From NCBI GenBank assembly GCA_000711775.1, contig ARYC01003499.1, forward strand, positions 1 to 64,000: 64,000 nucleotides of DNA, read 5' to 3'. The notes beneath the pieces were generated by a model that did no database searches, was not told where the DNA came from, and worked only from the letters and a program-made list of their open reading frames with translations. Source of the DNA: Oxytricha trifallax. Its lineage: Eukaryota; Ciliophora; Spirotrichea; Sporadotrichida; Oxytrichidae. This document shows positions 1 to 11,000 of the stretch, piece after piece (positions within the stretch are counted from its first letter, which is position 1; every line of letters starts with the position of its first letter). Made by a program: the position numbers and the translations under genes.

Positions 1-105
1 ATAGATGCTGGAGCTGGCAGCAAGAGAAGAAACCTTGGAGGAGGGAAGCAAGAAGTAGAAGAAAAGAAAGAGAAGCCAGCTCTCAAGAAACAGTTTTAAA
101 TGTGA
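1..105 (+). CDS. C-terminal end of a second TBE gene
   Basis: An open plus-strand frame enters from the left edge and stops at TGA 103-105. Its last ~34 residues are very basic and Gly/Lys/Glu-rich. It converges on the transposase, whose stop lies 45 bp away. The convergent arrangement fits the known TBE layout, in which a smaller ORF faces the 42-kDa transposase. Too little is visible to name the protein. Confidence 0.5.
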
Positions 106-149
106 CTTAAATATTCATTAACTTAACTCTAAAACTTATTTATATACAT

Positions 150-1178
150 TCACTCTCCCTTCTTTAGCACATTTTATGCCAACTAATTATCAACTCTCTT
201 AGCTGAACTTTTTATAAAATCGACTGTATCAATAGGTAGGTCATGCATCAGGTGGTATAGCAGCAGTTTCTTATAATGACCTTTTAGTATAACCCAGTAG
301 AATTCAATTCCATTAAACTATGGACTGTAAGGTACGTTGAACACTGGCGTTATTCTAAGTTGTTCATAACTCTTCCTTGTATCTTTTGTCTTATGAACTG
401 AAAGATTATCAACAAACAGTATAGTCTCTTATTCAGGGTACTTCTCTCTCAGCTGCTCTAAGAAGTTAATATACTGCTCTGTCTTAATAGAGCGAGGATA
501 AATAAGATAAGTTTCTAAACCAACATCCTCGCTAATACCTCCAAGAATTGCCATTGTTTATACCTTGACTTTCTAGTCATATACTTCTATATTACTATGC
601 CTCTTATATCAAGACTTCTAGATGAAAGTGTTGAATGTAAACACAGCCTCGTCAGCATGAATAAACTTAATATTATTCTATTAGGCTCTCTGCATTTAAT
701 TATAAATATAATTTAAGTTGTTGTTGTAAAATGGCAGAGTGAAATCAATTAATCTCTTGATACGATTTACACCTTTATAAGAGATACAGTTTCGTTTATA
801 AATGTTTGCAACAGATTATGCAGAGATCTTCAACTCAGGGAACTGGCGGTGAAACATAATAGCTCATTAGTCGAGAGAGAAGTGAGCCCAATACTTCAAA
901 GTTTTTTCATTAATAAGATAGTCAATATGCTTCTAAAGAAACTTTGACTTCCTCTTAGGCTAAGAATTCAGCTATTGTTGCTTTAATTACACAGCTTTCA
1001 AGCAGAGAGAGCGAACAGTTGATGGACTACGCTTTAAGAGCATTGCAATAGACTTATAGTTCAGTACTGGTTTGACTTATTCACTATACATATCACATAC
1101 ATAACGCAGTTTAAACACTAAATCTATATACTCTTCTTCATAAATAGACCACAAAAGCTTGCTATTTTTGTCTCGCAT
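150..1178 (-). pseudogene. TBE 42-kDa DDE transposase, degenerate
   Basis: Minus-strand frame starting MRDKNSKLLW and ending at TGA 152-150, about 340 codons, the usual size for TBE transposases. An N-terminal helix-turn-helix-like stretch with RSPSTVRSLC comes first. The catalytic motifs follow in order: HADEAVFTF (first D), LFVDNLSVHK (second D) and NVPYSPQFNGIE (E, with TAG read as Gln). This is the Tc1/IS630 DDE_3 pattern; the enzyme would cut and rejoin element ends. Two TGA codons interrupt the frame, one after the helix-turn-helix and one past the first catalytic Asp, so this copy is unlikely to make a full protein. The start lies 80 bp inside the terminal repeat, as in the second copy (63888). 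Confidence 0.88.
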
Positions 1179-1202
1179 TTAATTAATAACCCCAACCCCT
1201 AA

Positions 1203-1258
1203 CAAATTCCCTACAAATCAAAGCACTTATAAACCTCATTAAGGGTTTTGGGGTTTTG
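1203..1258 (-). repeat. TBE terminal inverted repeat
   Basis: Read on the minus strand from 1258 it begins with two telomere-like C4A4 units and continues with TTAATGAGGTTTATAAGTGC. It agrees with 63786-63838 at nearly every base for about 50 bp. TBE inverted repeats are known to mimic spirotrich telomeres. Confidence 0.92.
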
Positions 1259-1261
1259 ATT

Positions 1262-1600
1262 GCCGTGTATTAGTGTGAGCCCCTGATGCAAAGTGAAAAA
1301 CTCCTATGGCGATTTGATGCCTAAATCCTTCATTTGGAGTCCCATCTTCTTGAAAAGCTCGTACCCTCCTCTTTTCTTAGTTTTGAAATACTCCCTGTTA
1401 ATACCAATGGTGTCTCTTGAAACTTTGATCTGAAAGTAAGTATTCTTGGTGGCCTTGTCGTCATATGCATTTACCTCTGTGATACTTGGCTAGTTGATTT
1501 GAATCTACTGTTGCACCTGCTCGGCTACATCTACTTTAACCAATCCGGTGATTTTCAGGAAGAATTCTAGCCTGTAATTGTATTTCTTTTTAGTCGACAT
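1262..1600 (-). CDS. unrecognised gene interrupted by the TBE
   Basis: Starts at ATG 1600-1598 (MSTKKKYNYRLEFFLKITG) and stays open for 113 codons to the TBE boundary. Composition is clearly coding: mixed polar and hydrophobic residues, less AT-rich than its flanks, with TAG codons for Gln. I do not recognise the family. The frame would run on into the TBE inverted repeat, so the remaining coding part must lie beyond the element, left of the window. Excising the TBE with one copy of the 3-bp target repeat would restore the gene; this is inferred, because the left flank is not visible. Confidence 0.6.
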
Positions 1601-1959
1601 TTTATATTTCTCTATTGGGTCTCAGCTAAAGTACATTGAACTATTCACCAATTTAGACATTTAACTTATACGAATGCCATTTCTAATAAGATTAATTATT
1701 ATATATAAATATATATTTAAGATGTGTGCAGATAATCTACCCCTTTTTGCATGATTATACTTTTGCACACTTGCACACTAAATTATATATATTTAATTAA
1801 TAAATAAATAAATTTGGTCATAATAAATTAAATCAATATTAATCTAAATCAAATTAATTTTAGCAATACTCCTAATAGGTGCCAGTTGTAATTATATATA
1901 AGTAAATCATTTATTTGGATTTCTTAAATTTCCTATTTTTATCTATTTTATCAATAATG
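1601..1959. other. AT-rich intergenic stretch
   Basis: Between the start of the TBE-interrupted gene and the stop of the coiled-coil gene. Very AT-rich, no frame with coding character. It must hold the promoter of the minus-strand gene ending at 1262, and possibly sites where the two somatic chromosomes are separated; no specific motif is visible. Confidence 0.4.
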
Positions 1960-4900
1960 TCATTTTAATAGCAAATAAGCATATTTTTTTAATATATTAT
2001 AAATAAACAATGAATTAGGAATGACATTCGCATTAGCAGATGAAGATTAATACTTTTATTTATATAGTAATCTAATTCGAACTTATTCTTATATAAAATA
2101 TAAGATAGAAATTATTAAATAATTTGTTTAAAAATACATATTAGCATTAAAAGTATTTCCCCCATCATCATCGTCATCTAGCACATATTTGTTCATCTAA
2201 TTAACTTACTATTGTGGTTGCTTCTACAAAGGGAGATGTTACTATTATTTGATGGGTTTATTTTAAACTTAAAAGTTTTAAGATTGTGGGGCATTAGTGT
2301 TTGTTTTTTATTGAACTGGCTGCTGTCTTTAGGCTGGTGCTTACTATAAAATTATTAATAATATCATATTAATAATTATTATTGATGCTTAGGTCTATTG
2401 TTAAGGAGGTCTGTTGTTCATGTCCATCTGTTAAACTGGCTTCTGTTTTTATCTCAGATTTTACTAAGGAAAAGTATCAAATTCTTACTATTAATTAAAA
2501 GACTTCAACATTTCTTAATTCTATTGTTGTTTGTTGTCAACTGCATTAAAATTGTATTATTGCTATTATTAAGGTTGCTAATTGGTTGGTGCTGTATATC
2601 TGAGAGGTTAAGGCTTAGAATTTGTAGCAGACTATTATTAATATACTTGAGGTTTTTGCTACTATTGTTAAGAAGGTAATTATGAGGTGTTATTCTAACT
2701 AAATGAATCTTCAAAGCTTATATCGTCAAGTGTGAAGTTATAAGCACTTTGATATGCCTACTGTTACTTTTATTAGGGTAACTACTGACTTGGAGGTCTA
2801 ATTTAAGTTTAAGGTAAAGAAGTGTTTATATTTTGAGTCTGTTGCTAAGGTCTATTATGTTATTATGGGTTTTATTTGGCAGGAGCCTAGAATTGCTGCT
2901 GCTAAACAGGCTTATTCGAAAGATTTGCAAAGAAATCTTCTGCTTCTTTATTCGAAGAACTTGAAAGTTATGAAATCCAATATTATGAAACAATAAAAAT
3001 GATTCAATCCTGTTTGGTGTATCTTGATGAATAACTTAAGATGGAGGGGCACTTGATTTTTTATCTTCGTCGATCTAGGAACTTTAATCGCCAAATTATT
3101 CATGTTTGATAACTTGATGGGTATGAGTGGGTCTCTGATCTACAACTTATTATCGAAACTAGGGTTATTTTTAATTTTATAAACTATCTTATTTCTGTTA
3201 TGTCAATAACTATTAAGTCAAAGAACTCTTTTCATTTTATAAATTTTTATTTTCAGATCTCAATTCACTTACTAAATTTTATGAAACAGAGAGTTCTTAT
3301 TATAGAGCCTAAATTTAATTATTAGCTTTTTTGAGAGAGTAGTTATTCGATTTTACTTAATAATGGGTAATAACGTATCAAACTTTACAAATTGAAGTAA
3401 CCAAGTGATATTTTTAATTATAAAACAGAAAAATTATTCATGAAATAATTTAAGGAAATCAACAATTAAGATCTATCGGACTCGACTTTGATTTGATATT
3501 AATTGAATGAATTATTTTTTTAATTATACACCCTGTAGGGATAATTTTGATTTAATTGCTCGATTTATTACTACTCTATTACTATTAACTTTTTATAATT
3601 ATTCCTATATCAATATGTGTTAACTTTAAAAATACTCATTTTAACTACTCAACTCTTGGATCTTATGATTAGAAGATTGACTAATCGAAGTATTATTATT
3701 TAACTGTGACTACAAGAAGTTCTTCTCTCTTTCAGCTTAAATTTGATATTGCTACAACTCGTGATATTTCTATTCAAAATTCTAAGTCTTATTTTACAGT
3801 TAACTTTACATCTCAAATTTTTCTTTCTGTAGTTACTAGATCATTTCATTGAGATGTGAATTATCCTAAGAGCTTTAAGTATACGATTAAGAGTGGGAGC
3901 TTAATTAAGATCCACTATTTTAAGTTCTCTGTCTTGACATAGCTTCTTTAAGTTTCTCTCTAAGTTTAAGATTTTCATTCTTTTGATTAGACAACTCGTT
4001 CTGATAGGCTTAAGCTTCTTAAGTCTTTAACTAGAGCTGTTTTTGAATCAAATCAGAGTCTTTGCGAGATTCTCGCATTTATAGTTCTCTTAAATTCTTC
4101 TCTGTTTTTAAGAGGCTTTGCTTAATCTAATTGTTTTCCTCTTCTAAGAGAAGAGCTTTTTACCTTTCAGTGAAAAATTCAGTTTCTACTCTGTAAAAGT
4201 TTTCTTTCAATTCTTCGACTTCGTTCTTCTTCTTTTTGAAAGCCCTCATTAAAGCCTCGGAATCTTCATAATTTGTAATGTTAATAGAGGCAACTGATTG
4301 AGGGGGCCTTGATGTTTAAAATTGCATTAAATTATTCATAGATGGTGTAGTTGATCTCAACTACCCAAAATCATTCTATGGTGCATTATAGATGCTGTGA
4401 ATCTAACTTTAGTATTACACTGGTTTAGGAGGCTTAGAATCAGACCCAAAATTTGGTAGGGATTAATTCCTTGCTGAAGAGAGATCCTTCTTTTTTTAAT
4501 TATCAAAATGCTGTAGATCAGGCTCTGTTCTATAATTTGAATCTAAAGGTGGATAAGCATCATGAAGTACTGATTGATTATACTACTTAGATTCAAGTTC
4601 CTTGTTAATATCTTAAATGTCCTTTATTTAATTATGATAGTCGTTGTCAATGTTCAATTAGTTATCTATGTTCTCATTTCTAAAGAGATTTTATTGATTT
4701 CCCTCCTCTATGTTGTCTGATTTTTGAACTATTTCATAGTCAGAATATTGCATTTAGACTTCAACTGGAGATGAGTTTTGAGCATTTTAATCATGAAGTT
4801 GATTTTCTTACAGATTTTGATTAATGTTAAGGGATGCTTCAAATTGAGGCTCTACTATATTCTGATTGTTGTTATTGTTAAACAGAGATCTCTCTTCAAT

Positions 4901-5335
4901 TTCGTTTTAGTTGTTCAAGTTTAAGTCAATATTAGATCTCTCATCTTCAAATATTTGCTGGGACTAGTTAGCCTCTATATAATTATCTAAAGCGAATAAT
5001 TATGGTTCCTCTTCTACCATTCTTTAAGAGCCTTCTTAAATGCTTTAGTTTTAATTGGAAACTTATTCCTGTTCTAAAGTCTCTAATAAGTTATTCTAAA
5101 TTTAAACTTGTTGATTTCCATAGTCAAAAACATTAGCATTTATTGCACTAGAATTGTGCTGTTATAGAGTTTAATTATTGGATTGAGAATATTCTTAGTT
5201 TTGTCTTTAATCATCGATTTATAATTGAGAGGAGTCTTCAACATCATGGGTTTATTGGACACTTTGCTCTTCTTAAAGAAAATAGATCTAATAATTGGAA
5301 ATATAATTTGTTTATAAGAGCAATTTTTTATTAAG
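1960..5335 (-). CDS. Gln-rich coiled-coil protein, multi-MDS gene
   Basis: A long minus-strand gene of about 900 codons ending at TGA 1962-1960. The N-terminal third is Asn/Gln/Ser-rich and acidic; a central section (about 4250-3250) is a strong coiled coil, with runs such as KNEVEELKENFYRVETE and heptad Leu/Gln patterns; the C-terminal third is a Gln/Pro-rich tail ending in an Asp cluster (YVLDDDDGG). The frame is broken by IESs at 2039-2146, 2979-3010 and 3295-3340, each restored by removing the segment between short repeats. A further IES probably lies at 3380-3560, where the frame stays open but loses coiled-coil character. No ATG is found at the 5' end, so an intron or IES likely separates the start. 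It is divergent from RPS20. No named family is recognised; a scaffold role would be a guess. Confidence 0.75.
2039..2146. other. IES, 108 bp, pointer ATTAGCA
   Basis: Bounded by 7-bp direct repeats ATTAGCA at 2032-2038 and 2140-2146. Its length is a multiple of three and it lacks TGA in the gene's frame, so frame alone does not demand removal. The support is the pointer pair and the loss of the Gln/Asn-rich coding character inside it. Confidence 0.65.
2979..3010. other. IES, 32 bp, pointer AATCC
   Basis: 5-bp repeats at 2974-2978 and 3006-3010. Removing one repeat plus the spacer joins two frames that are otherwise out of register, giving NRISQLSSSSNKEAEDFF on the minus strand. Confidence 0.85.
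3295..3340. other. IES, 46 bp, pointer AGAGAGT
   Basis: 7-bp repeats at 3288-3294 and 3334-3340. Removal joins the coiled-coil frames as KIEQLLSVSQNLVSELRSEN; without it the minus-strand frame runs into TGA. Confidence 0.85.
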
Positions 5336-5595
5336 AGCGGTGTTATTTAATTTGATTTGAGCTATAAATTAAATCTGAAGATAAACTATAAATTTGGATA
5401 ATTTTACTGTAGGATTAAATAGACCATAAAATTTTCTATTAATTAATATTCTGAATAAGCTTTATAGATTCATTCAATTTAAAAAAATAAATTACCTACC
5501 CTCAATTAATTTTACAACTAATTATTTGAATTGATTTTTAACCAAAGTTTATTAGGTATTTATTATTAATTAGAGAAGATAGTTTCCATATAAAA

Positions 5596-5998
5596 ATGGT
5601 AGACGCTGAGAAGGACAAGACCAAGGGAGAAGAAATTCAAGAGGAAATCCAAAGAATCAGGTAAGCTCACTCGCGATTTTATCTCATAATCCACTGTTAG
5701 AATGACCCTTAGAAGCAAAGAAATTAAGGCACTTGAGGCTGCATGCGCTGAGATCGTTGCTAGAGCCAAGAATCAAGGCTACGAAACCAAAGGACCAGTT
5801 CGCATCCCAACTAAGATCCTTAAGATCACCACCCGTAAGTCTCCTTGCGGTGAGGGTTCAAAGACTTGGGACAGATTCGAGATGAGAATCCACAAGAGAG
5901 TCGTCGATATTCACTGCCCATCAAGCGTTGTCAAGGAAATCACTAATTTCAGAATCGACCCAGGCGTAGATGTCAACCTTATTGTCTGGAAGCAATGA
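5596..5998 (+). CDS. RPS20: 40S ribosomal protein S20 (uS10)
   Basis: Component of the small ribosomal subunit head, universal uS10 family. Start ATG at 5596; 21 codons plus two bases, then a 40-nt GT-AG intron (5661-5700), then the body ending at TGA 5996. The spliced protein is about 120 residues, the usual eukaryotic length. Diagnostic blocks are GPVRIPTKILKITTRKSPCG and GSKTWDRFEMRIHKRVVD, almost identical to animal and yeast S20. The frame is intact from start to stop, so the coding region appears to be one MDS with no IES. Codons are less AT-rich than in neighbouring genes, as expected for a highly expressed gene. The coiled-coil gene lies upstream, divergently, about 260 bp away. Confidence 0.98.
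5661..5700 (+). other. RPS20 intron, 40 nt
   Basis: GTAAGC donor and TTAG acceptor; splicing makes the codon AG|A in the sequence RIRMTLRSKE, which matches the family. Confidence 0.93.
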
Positions 5999-6143
5999 GA
6001 AAAATCTCTCTTCTTAGTTTAATATTGAATATTAAACATTTAAAGCACATAATCACTCTTTTCTATTATCTAAATCTATTAAATTTTATGCTCTCTATCG
6101 TTCATCAATCAATTATATATCATTTTAATAAATTAAGAACAAA

Positions 6144-7927
6144 ATGAAATAATCTAATCACCCTAATTCTAACATTCCCTCATCCGTTGGACCCCCCGGA
6201 AGTACCATGATGCAACCAGGAAAATCTTAAAATAATGCGAGTGCAAATATTTCAGATCTTTTAAGAATTCTACCGCAGATTGATGAAGTAGATCGTCAAC
6301 AAACTAGAGAATCCATTTTGGAGATTATTGCGAAAGATATGAATTTATGTTAATGAATAATGCCTAATAATTTAATTATTAATTTCTTTGGTTTATGAAT
6401 ATGAATGCAGATAGCATACAATCATTAATCTAATCAAGTGGTAGTTTGGAAGAAGAAGCAAATATTACGGAAAATATAGAAAATGTTAGAGGTTAATACT
6501 CAAATAGTGATAAAGTTTCACCAATAAAAGTAGTATTGCATTTAGAGTGTCAAATAAATCAGAAATATCCAGCTTCAACTTCGAATGCAAACTATAAAGG
6601 GTTATCGAAAAGAATAATCTAGAGTTTAAAGTCCAAGGAGGATCAAAGATAATTACTTGTTTCAATCAATGATTTGGCATAGGTCGATGAATTTATGCAG
6701 TAGTTTATCTTTGACAGACTTAAACCAGGTGTCGGTGCAGCTTAGGTTTAGGAAAGTGCGGGTAGTGCAGCGACTATTTAGAATAGTAGTAGTGTTTAAC
6801 AAAATAATCCATTTTCTTTCCCTAGGCCAGGTTAAGGAGGACCACCGAGTAGAGGAAGGGGAGGAGCAGGGCCTTAAAGCAGATTGCCTATGTAAAGATT
6901 CGCAGCTCCTAGCATGTTCGTCCCTCCAACTATGGAGTACACACCAGGAGCTATAAATCCCAGTGAGAAAATGGAAGTCATAAGCGATGGAGCAGCAGGA
7001 TCTACTTAAATAGTTATGAGTGAAAATCTGAATCTAAATGAGAATATTATCAAATAAGTCTTTGATAGTCAATACAAATATTTTTTATAATTAAAGACAT
7101 ATTCAAAGACAATAAGTAAATATTTTCAAATAATTCGCTCTTAACAACTTAAAAAAGAGTAATTGTTTTATTTGATGGTTTATAGCAAATGAGATTAAAT
7201 TCTCCCAACAAATAAAAATTTTTATCAAATTATAGCTAAGGAATTAGCTTTATTTGAGACATAATTTAAATTGTTTTTTATTGAGTCTATTATTTGTTAA
7301 TAATGGGCCAGGAAATCAAACCTCAAGCTTAGATTCATAAAATTAATTAGAATAGGAGAGACCTTCTTTCCAATTCAATAATCCTAATCAAATTTAAGAA
7401 GAGCATAAGTTCCTCTAAGCCGTGGTTTCAACAGTCAATGTTTAATCAGATAAATATACAATTATTATATTTTTATAAGATTCAGGAGCAGCTGATACGA
7501 CTTTTTAAAACGTGACAAACAATATTTTTGACGACTTATCTTTAAATCAACACCCCCAATAAAACATTGCCAATAACCAAGCTATAAGTTTTTATTATAA
7601 TTTATATATTTTTGAAGCAGATTAAACTCTAAATAACAATCAATTCAGATATACCTAAGATTTGAATGTGTCCTAAAATCAAATATCATCTTCAATTGAC
7701 GAGTTAAGCATTTAAGAAAAGCAATCATCAAATAATTTGCCCAATTTATAATCAGAGGAGTAAGCTGACCAAAGTAACTATGAAATGCAAGCATAGTAGT
7801 AGCAGGAAAATTAGCTAATAAAGGCGGATTCTACATAAGATTAGTATTAGTAATTTATTCAAAACTATCCTCTTTAAGAAGAAAAGAGTAAAATTTAAAT
7901 ACTCATTATAGTACTCATTATAAATGA
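6144..7927 (+). CDS. unrecognised low-complexity protein gene
   Basis: Starts at ATG 6144 (MKQSNHPNSNIPSSVGPPG). Open coding runs about 6144-6350, 6411-7190, 7303-7590 and 7617-7900. The gap near 6350-6410 ends in an acceptor-like GCAG; 7190-7302 contains TGA and no coding character and may be an IES; 7590-7617 looks like a short intron ending GCAG. The middle has a Gly/Arg/Pro patch (PPSRGRGGAGP), and the C-terminal half is rich in Gln and Ser with acidic runs. No catalytic motif or known domain was seen. The 3' end is uncertain: after a 12-bp tandem duplication at 7901-7920 the frame can continue by chance into the antisense of the kinase gene. It lies 145 bp downstream of RPS20. Confidence 0.6.
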
Positions 7928-8031
7928 ATTTTATATAAATATAGTAGTTTAATAACTTATTCATCGACTAGATTACTACCTAACAAACTTAAATAAATTT
8001 CAGCATCGATTAATATAAATAGAAAATTTGC

Positions 8032-11000
8032 TCATAAAGCCTAACTCTCAGCTATAATTAATCCTTTATTCTCAATTTACTCATTATTTGATTGGTTCAA
8101 ACCAGCCATGGAATCGCTATTCGTAAGTTACTACATATTTTCAGAGAGGTTTACAGTACTTTAAAAATTCAAATTTTACTACCCTGAATTTACAGCAACT
8201 CCTCTATCGTTTGAATTACTCTTAAAACTTGTTTCTAAATTCATGTTGCTTGAAATTGAACTTTGAATACTTTACTTTTAGTTCATAAGCAAATACTACC
8301 TCTATTTCTTTATATTATGGATATATTACTGATTGATATTACTATTGTTATAAGGTTGATGCTATTACTGATTTAACTTGCCAATACTTTGGGAATTATT
8401 TATCTAGTTTAAACTTCTTTTTAGTAGCTTAGTAGAAGCCTAGTTTGTATTATTACTGCTAGAGTAGAGATTTGGTTGCTATTTTAAGGTATTCTGTTAG
8501 TTTCTGTTTTCATAGGGATTGTAAACTTCAACATTTGATAAATCGATAGATTCATTGTGTGCTATTGACCTATTATGCAAATGTGGCAATTTCACGCTGC
8601 TCATAGAAATAGATACTGAGTGGTGTCTTTCATTCAAATAGTTACCGTAATTAACACTATTGTTTAATTAGCTTTGTACCAAACTGTTACTAATTTATTC
8701 TTTCATCTTTCGACTTTGAATTGGGCTTTAAGATTGTTTGGCATAAACATTAGCTATTCTTGCTATGCTATCAACGTAATTTGAAGATTTCTTTTGCTTG
8801 TGATTTATAGGCAGACCATTGTGAAATAGTGCAGATTTTACAGAGTTATTACTCTACTTGATCTATTCTTTTATTTAAATGCGTTACAAAGAAAGATCAT
8901 CGTCTTTTGAGTCAATAGTTGCTGATTGATAAGGCATTATGTTTAGTTTTTGAGAATTTACTAAGATATGAGAAGGTAAACCAGAATGTCGAATGTTTAT
9001 ATCGTGATGTCTAGACTGTCTTTTATCTGAGTTTTGAGGATTTATAGTTTTTATTGAGCCTTTGCTAAACTACTTAATACTATAAATGTCTTGAAGTTTA
9101 TCCTGAGATACTTTGTAATTATCAGTTTACTACCCTTTAAAGTTTCTCTCTTATTTGTGATTCAAAAATATTCCACTTTCTGAAGATTTATCTCTCTAAA
9201 GCCTTTTCAATGATTTATCTCTCTGAATAAGTTACAAATTTCTGTTTTAAGTTATAAGTGAATGCTGTTAACTCAAATCTTTTATTGCATAACTATTTTG
9301 AGAAGTCTCATCTGTAGTACTATGATCAATTGTGTACTTCTGTTTTAAAGTCATTTATATACTCGGGAGAACTTACTATTTTTACTTTTCATTATAAGGA
9401 CTGTCGTTATGAGCATTTAAGTTTACAGAACTTTAAGCTATGATTTCTTTGTTGTTATATAAACCATCCTCGATTAAAATTTAGTTAATCTAAATTAACA
9501 GATATATTAAATGTGTTTTTTATACCATGCTATTCTTGTTTCCACTAAGCTAGTTTTGTTTGATATGTTTAGTTTCAAATTAATTAGGGGACAAGCTATT
9601 ATTTCTCTTCGACCCACTATTTGAATTTCTGTCCAAACTTTGAATGCTCCTTTTTTCTTAATAATCAGCTGCTTAACTCAACACATCAAAGTCATTTCTG
9701 CTTACAATTTTAATTTTACTAGCATTTTTAGTCAATCCATGAATATTAGACTCATCATAGGATGATCTCTTATTAACAAGCGATTTTTACACTTCAAGAT
9801 TTGGCAGCTTAATATTGATCTATGACTCATGAACATTAACATTCTTTATTGATGGCATTCCATTGATACTTTAATAGTGATTCCTATTATTATTATGATT
9901 CAAGCTACGATTCATGGTTTTAAAGACATTAGACCTTTTCAAAGTGTTGCCATAATTTGCCATTGGTAGTCTGTTACTAAGGTACATTATATTCTTAGGT
10001 ATTCTAATGGTTTTGAGTAACTCGTTTTTTATATCTTGCTTTTCTTAATCTGCCAACTCTGGAAAAAGTTCAGTAAATCGTTTTTAAAATGAAGGAATTT
10101 GGGTTAATTGTAAGCATGTTGGTCTTTGAGTAGGATTCACTTGTAACAATGTTCTTACTATGTTTTATAGATCTGTGGAATAATGTTTTGGCAATATAGG
10201 TATTTATCCTCTTACTATTTTCTTATAAAGTCCATTCATGTCATTTGCTTAAAATGGTGGCTTTAATTCCTTAAAAATATACATATAAAGAATTAAAATT
10301 TAACTTTAACAATTGAATGCAATAATCTCATGGAGTACACATCCTAATGACCAAATATCGCTCTTAATATCATAAGGTTCGTCTTTCCAAACTTCAGGGC
10401 TTGCATAGTATGGTGTACCAGTTTAAGTATAATTAAGACCTTTCTGATTAGCAACTTTAGAAACATTCATATCTCCAAGTTTCACTGTCAAATCTTTATT
10501 CAAAAATACATTTGCGGATTTTAAGTCTCTGTGCATCACATTTAAATCATGCATTGCCCTCAAACCCCTTACTACTTGAATGAATATCTTCCATATTTCG
10601 TGCTCTTGGAAAAATGTGCCATCTTACTAATGATCTGCAATCTTTTGAAATAAATCACCGTTGTCAGCATACTCCATCACTATACTGAAATTAATTAGTA
10701 ACTCATAATCTCGAAGGACTAGTGTAGTTATTTTAATGTAAGTTATTGTAAACTTACCACAATGATTGAGTGTTTGGTTCAATGAAAGCTTCTTTATATG
10801 AGATGACATTGACATGATTTATTGATGCTAGGATCCTGACCTCATTTATCGCATTTTCCTTCTCTTTTTCCGATAAATGATTCAATCTCACTTTCTTCAA
10901 AGCATAAACTGACCCGTCGTGTATTCGCTTCACTTTATAGACTTAGCTGTATGCTCCGTCACCTAAAAAGACAAGATTAGTTTGTCAGAGTTCAGTTATA

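Larger units (their letters stand above)
1..1258 (-). mobile_element. TBE-type Tc1/mariner transposon, right part, cut by the window edge
   Basis: Seen: a DDE transposase gene on the minus strand, the end of a second gene converging on it from the plus strand, and a telomere-repeat terminal inverted repeat ending at 1258. The last bases, read inward, are CAAAACCCCAAAACCC, and ATT follows at 1259-1261, fitting the known 3-bp ANT target duplication. The first ~50 bp of the repeat match the second copy at 63786 almost base for base. Known: TBEs of Oxytricha are about 4 kb, carry a 42-kDa DDE transposase plus other ORFs, are germline-limited, and are excised like IESs. Inference: the rest lies left of base 1. 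The element sits inside a gene (1262-1600). Confidence 0.92.

Noticed and set aside
1183-1258. True chromosome end (telomere) at the C4A4 repeat
   Set aside because: Sequence continues on both sides, and the repeat is part of a transposon terminus found again at 63786.
3436-3540. 12-bp repeat TATAATTAAAAA as a pointer pair
   Set aside because: Removal leaves the frame unchanged and the joined protein is not more coherent; A/T repeats of this kind arise by chance here.
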